From Lachnospiraceae bacterium (lineage in GTDB: Bacteria; Bacillota; Clostridia; Lachnospirales; Lachnospiraceae): DNA of 40,361 nucleotides. The first letter of the stretch is position 1. Each line of letters opens with the position of its first letter. Shown piece after piece: positions 39,873 to 40,361 of the stretch. The notes beneath the pieces are model-generated. The model had not been told where the DNA came from. It saw only the letters and a list, made by a program, of their open reading frames with translations, and did no database searches. The stretch lies in NCBI GenBank assembly GCA_017479085.1, contig JAFVCQ010000239.1:1-40361 (forward strand). The letters run 5' to 3'. Position numbers and translations under genes: made by a program.

Positions 39873-40079
39873 ATGACGACAGCTGTAAGACTTACTCCGG
39901 AAGAAAGCATTAAGATGATGCAGGAATATCTTGACGAATTCCGAGAACTGAAACGTAAGGATCCGGAAAAAGCAAAAGAGATAGCGAAGCAGGATTTAAT
40001 AGATATTGGTGTATTGGATGAACAGGGAAATCCCAAAGAGAATATTGTCACAGGACAGTTTTTTGGTTGGGAAGATTAG
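39873..40079 (+). CDS. Small acidic helical protein of unknown function
   Basis: A 68-residue protein behind AAGGAGATG. It consists of a charged helix pair (TPEESIKMMQEYLDEFRELKRK, DPEKAKEIAKQDLIDIGVL) and a tail with GNPKENIVTGQFFGWED. A TATAAT at 39821 may be its promoter. I recognise similar small proteins in Lachnospiraceae only from memory. Some are encoded immediately before nuclease-like genes, and here a gene with a good ribosome binding site begins 11 bases after it but is cut short. A small antitoxin-like or accessory role is possible and unproven. Confidence 0.6.
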   Translation: MTTAVRLTPEESIKMMQEYLDEFRELKRKDPEKAKEIAKQDLIDIGVLDEQGNPKENIVTGQFFGWED

Positions 40080-40090
40080 AGGAGAGTTCT

Positions 40091-40123
40091 ATGGAATTGA
40101 TTACAAATGAATTCTCCGCATGA
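40091..40123 (+). pseudogene. Truncated second gene of the small pair
   Basis: GAGGAGAG precedes an ATG at 40091 that opens MELITNEFSA and then stops (TGA). The good translation signal and tight spacing suggest the start of a once longer gene, replaced after about 10 codons by unrelated sequence. The N-terminus resembles, from memory, Lachnospiraceae GIY-YIG-type proteins; this is a weak identification. Immediately beyond, the minus strand has an open stretch without a start codon. Confidence 0.35.
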
Positions 40124-40224
40124 GAGATAGATATTTCCGGTTGCTTCTTGTATCGCAGCGTAGTCACTGCTTGATTCAGATAAATCCATTTCGGTAATGT
40201 CTTTTGCTAAATTTCCGGTATTTG

Positions 40225-40267
40225 AAAATAGCGTCCGAAAGACTATAGTCTTTCGGACGCTATTTTT
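40225..40267. terminator. Strong bidirectional intrinsic terminator
   Basis: AAAATAGCGTCCGAAAGAC and GTCTTTCGGACGCTATTTT are perfect complements (TATA loop), with TTTT on one side and AAAA on the other. It ends whatever transcript passes from the small gene pair. The remaining 95 bases to the window end contain no recognisable gene. Confidence 0.9.
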
Positions 40268-40361
40268 TTGCTTATCTGAAGTTTATTGTACACTTTAACA
40301 AAACAAAATGCAACCCCCAAAAAATTGCCGAAAAACTGTGCTTTTTTGACATTTTTTCATA

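Overview
The window looks like a chromosomal segment of an anaerobic gut-type Clostridia, most likely Lachnospiraceae. This rests on the gdpP-rplI-dnaB block, MurT/GatD, DUF1934 and DUF6483 proteins, the family of AAA-ATPase-like/PD-(D/E)XK genes, strong AGGAGG-type ribosome binding sites and TTGACA/TATAAT-type promoters. No rRNA, tRNA, CRISPR array, prophage or intact insertion sequence was found. Family names come from recognising motifs by eye; no search was run.

Left part (1-9.3 kb): mostly core functions on the plus strand. A repeat copy is followed by a DUF1934 protein, a SAM methyltransferase, the c-di-AMP phosphodiesterase GdpP, ribosomal protein bL9 and the replicative helicase DnaB. 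Then come MurT and GatD (lipid II amidation), separated by a truncated repeat, a Nudix ADP-sugar hydrolase and a D-lactate dehydrogenase-type enzyme.

Middle part (9.3-25.3 kb): accessory. It holds a 166-bp palindromic element, a secreted cysteine-rich CAP protein with 57-bp tandem repeats, a decayed Big_2 domain, and a first AAA/PD-(D/E)XK gene broken by an in-frame TAG. Next are a DUF6483 gene and a five-gene ABC transporter operon with its own GntR/YtrA-type regulator. An intact AAA/PD-(D/E)XK gene overlaps a membrane-anchored exported protein and is followed by a relic of another AAA ATPase. A zinc-ribbon membrane protein, a DUF3298-type lipoprotein, a small membrane protein, a methyltransferase and a sigma-70-like protein without region 4 complete this part.

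Right part (25.3-40.4 kb): a complete 206-bp palindromic element, an Fe-S aldo/keto reductase, a two-component system running into MTA/SAH nucleosidase, a YhaM-type exoribonuclease, a stand-alone MutS-type ATPase, and a third AAA/PD-(D/E)XK gene with both a stop codon and a damaged Walker A motif. A minus-strand group of three (SPFH plus zinc ribbons, double zinc-ribbon membrane protein, Tim44-like plus zinc ribbon) resembles the Bacillus YdjI/YdjG/YdjH membrane-stress module without PspA. The window closes with an RlmD-type rRNA methyltransferase and a small gene pair whose second member is cut off.

The most distinctive signals are non-coding. Two families of long palindromic, MITE-like elements and a third family of short GCCCTTTGGGC-centred repeats sit directly at gene ends, in places supplying stop codons or splitting gene pairs. 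The AAA/PD-(D/E)XK genes occur as three diverged copies, each with its own promoter, and two of them are broken.
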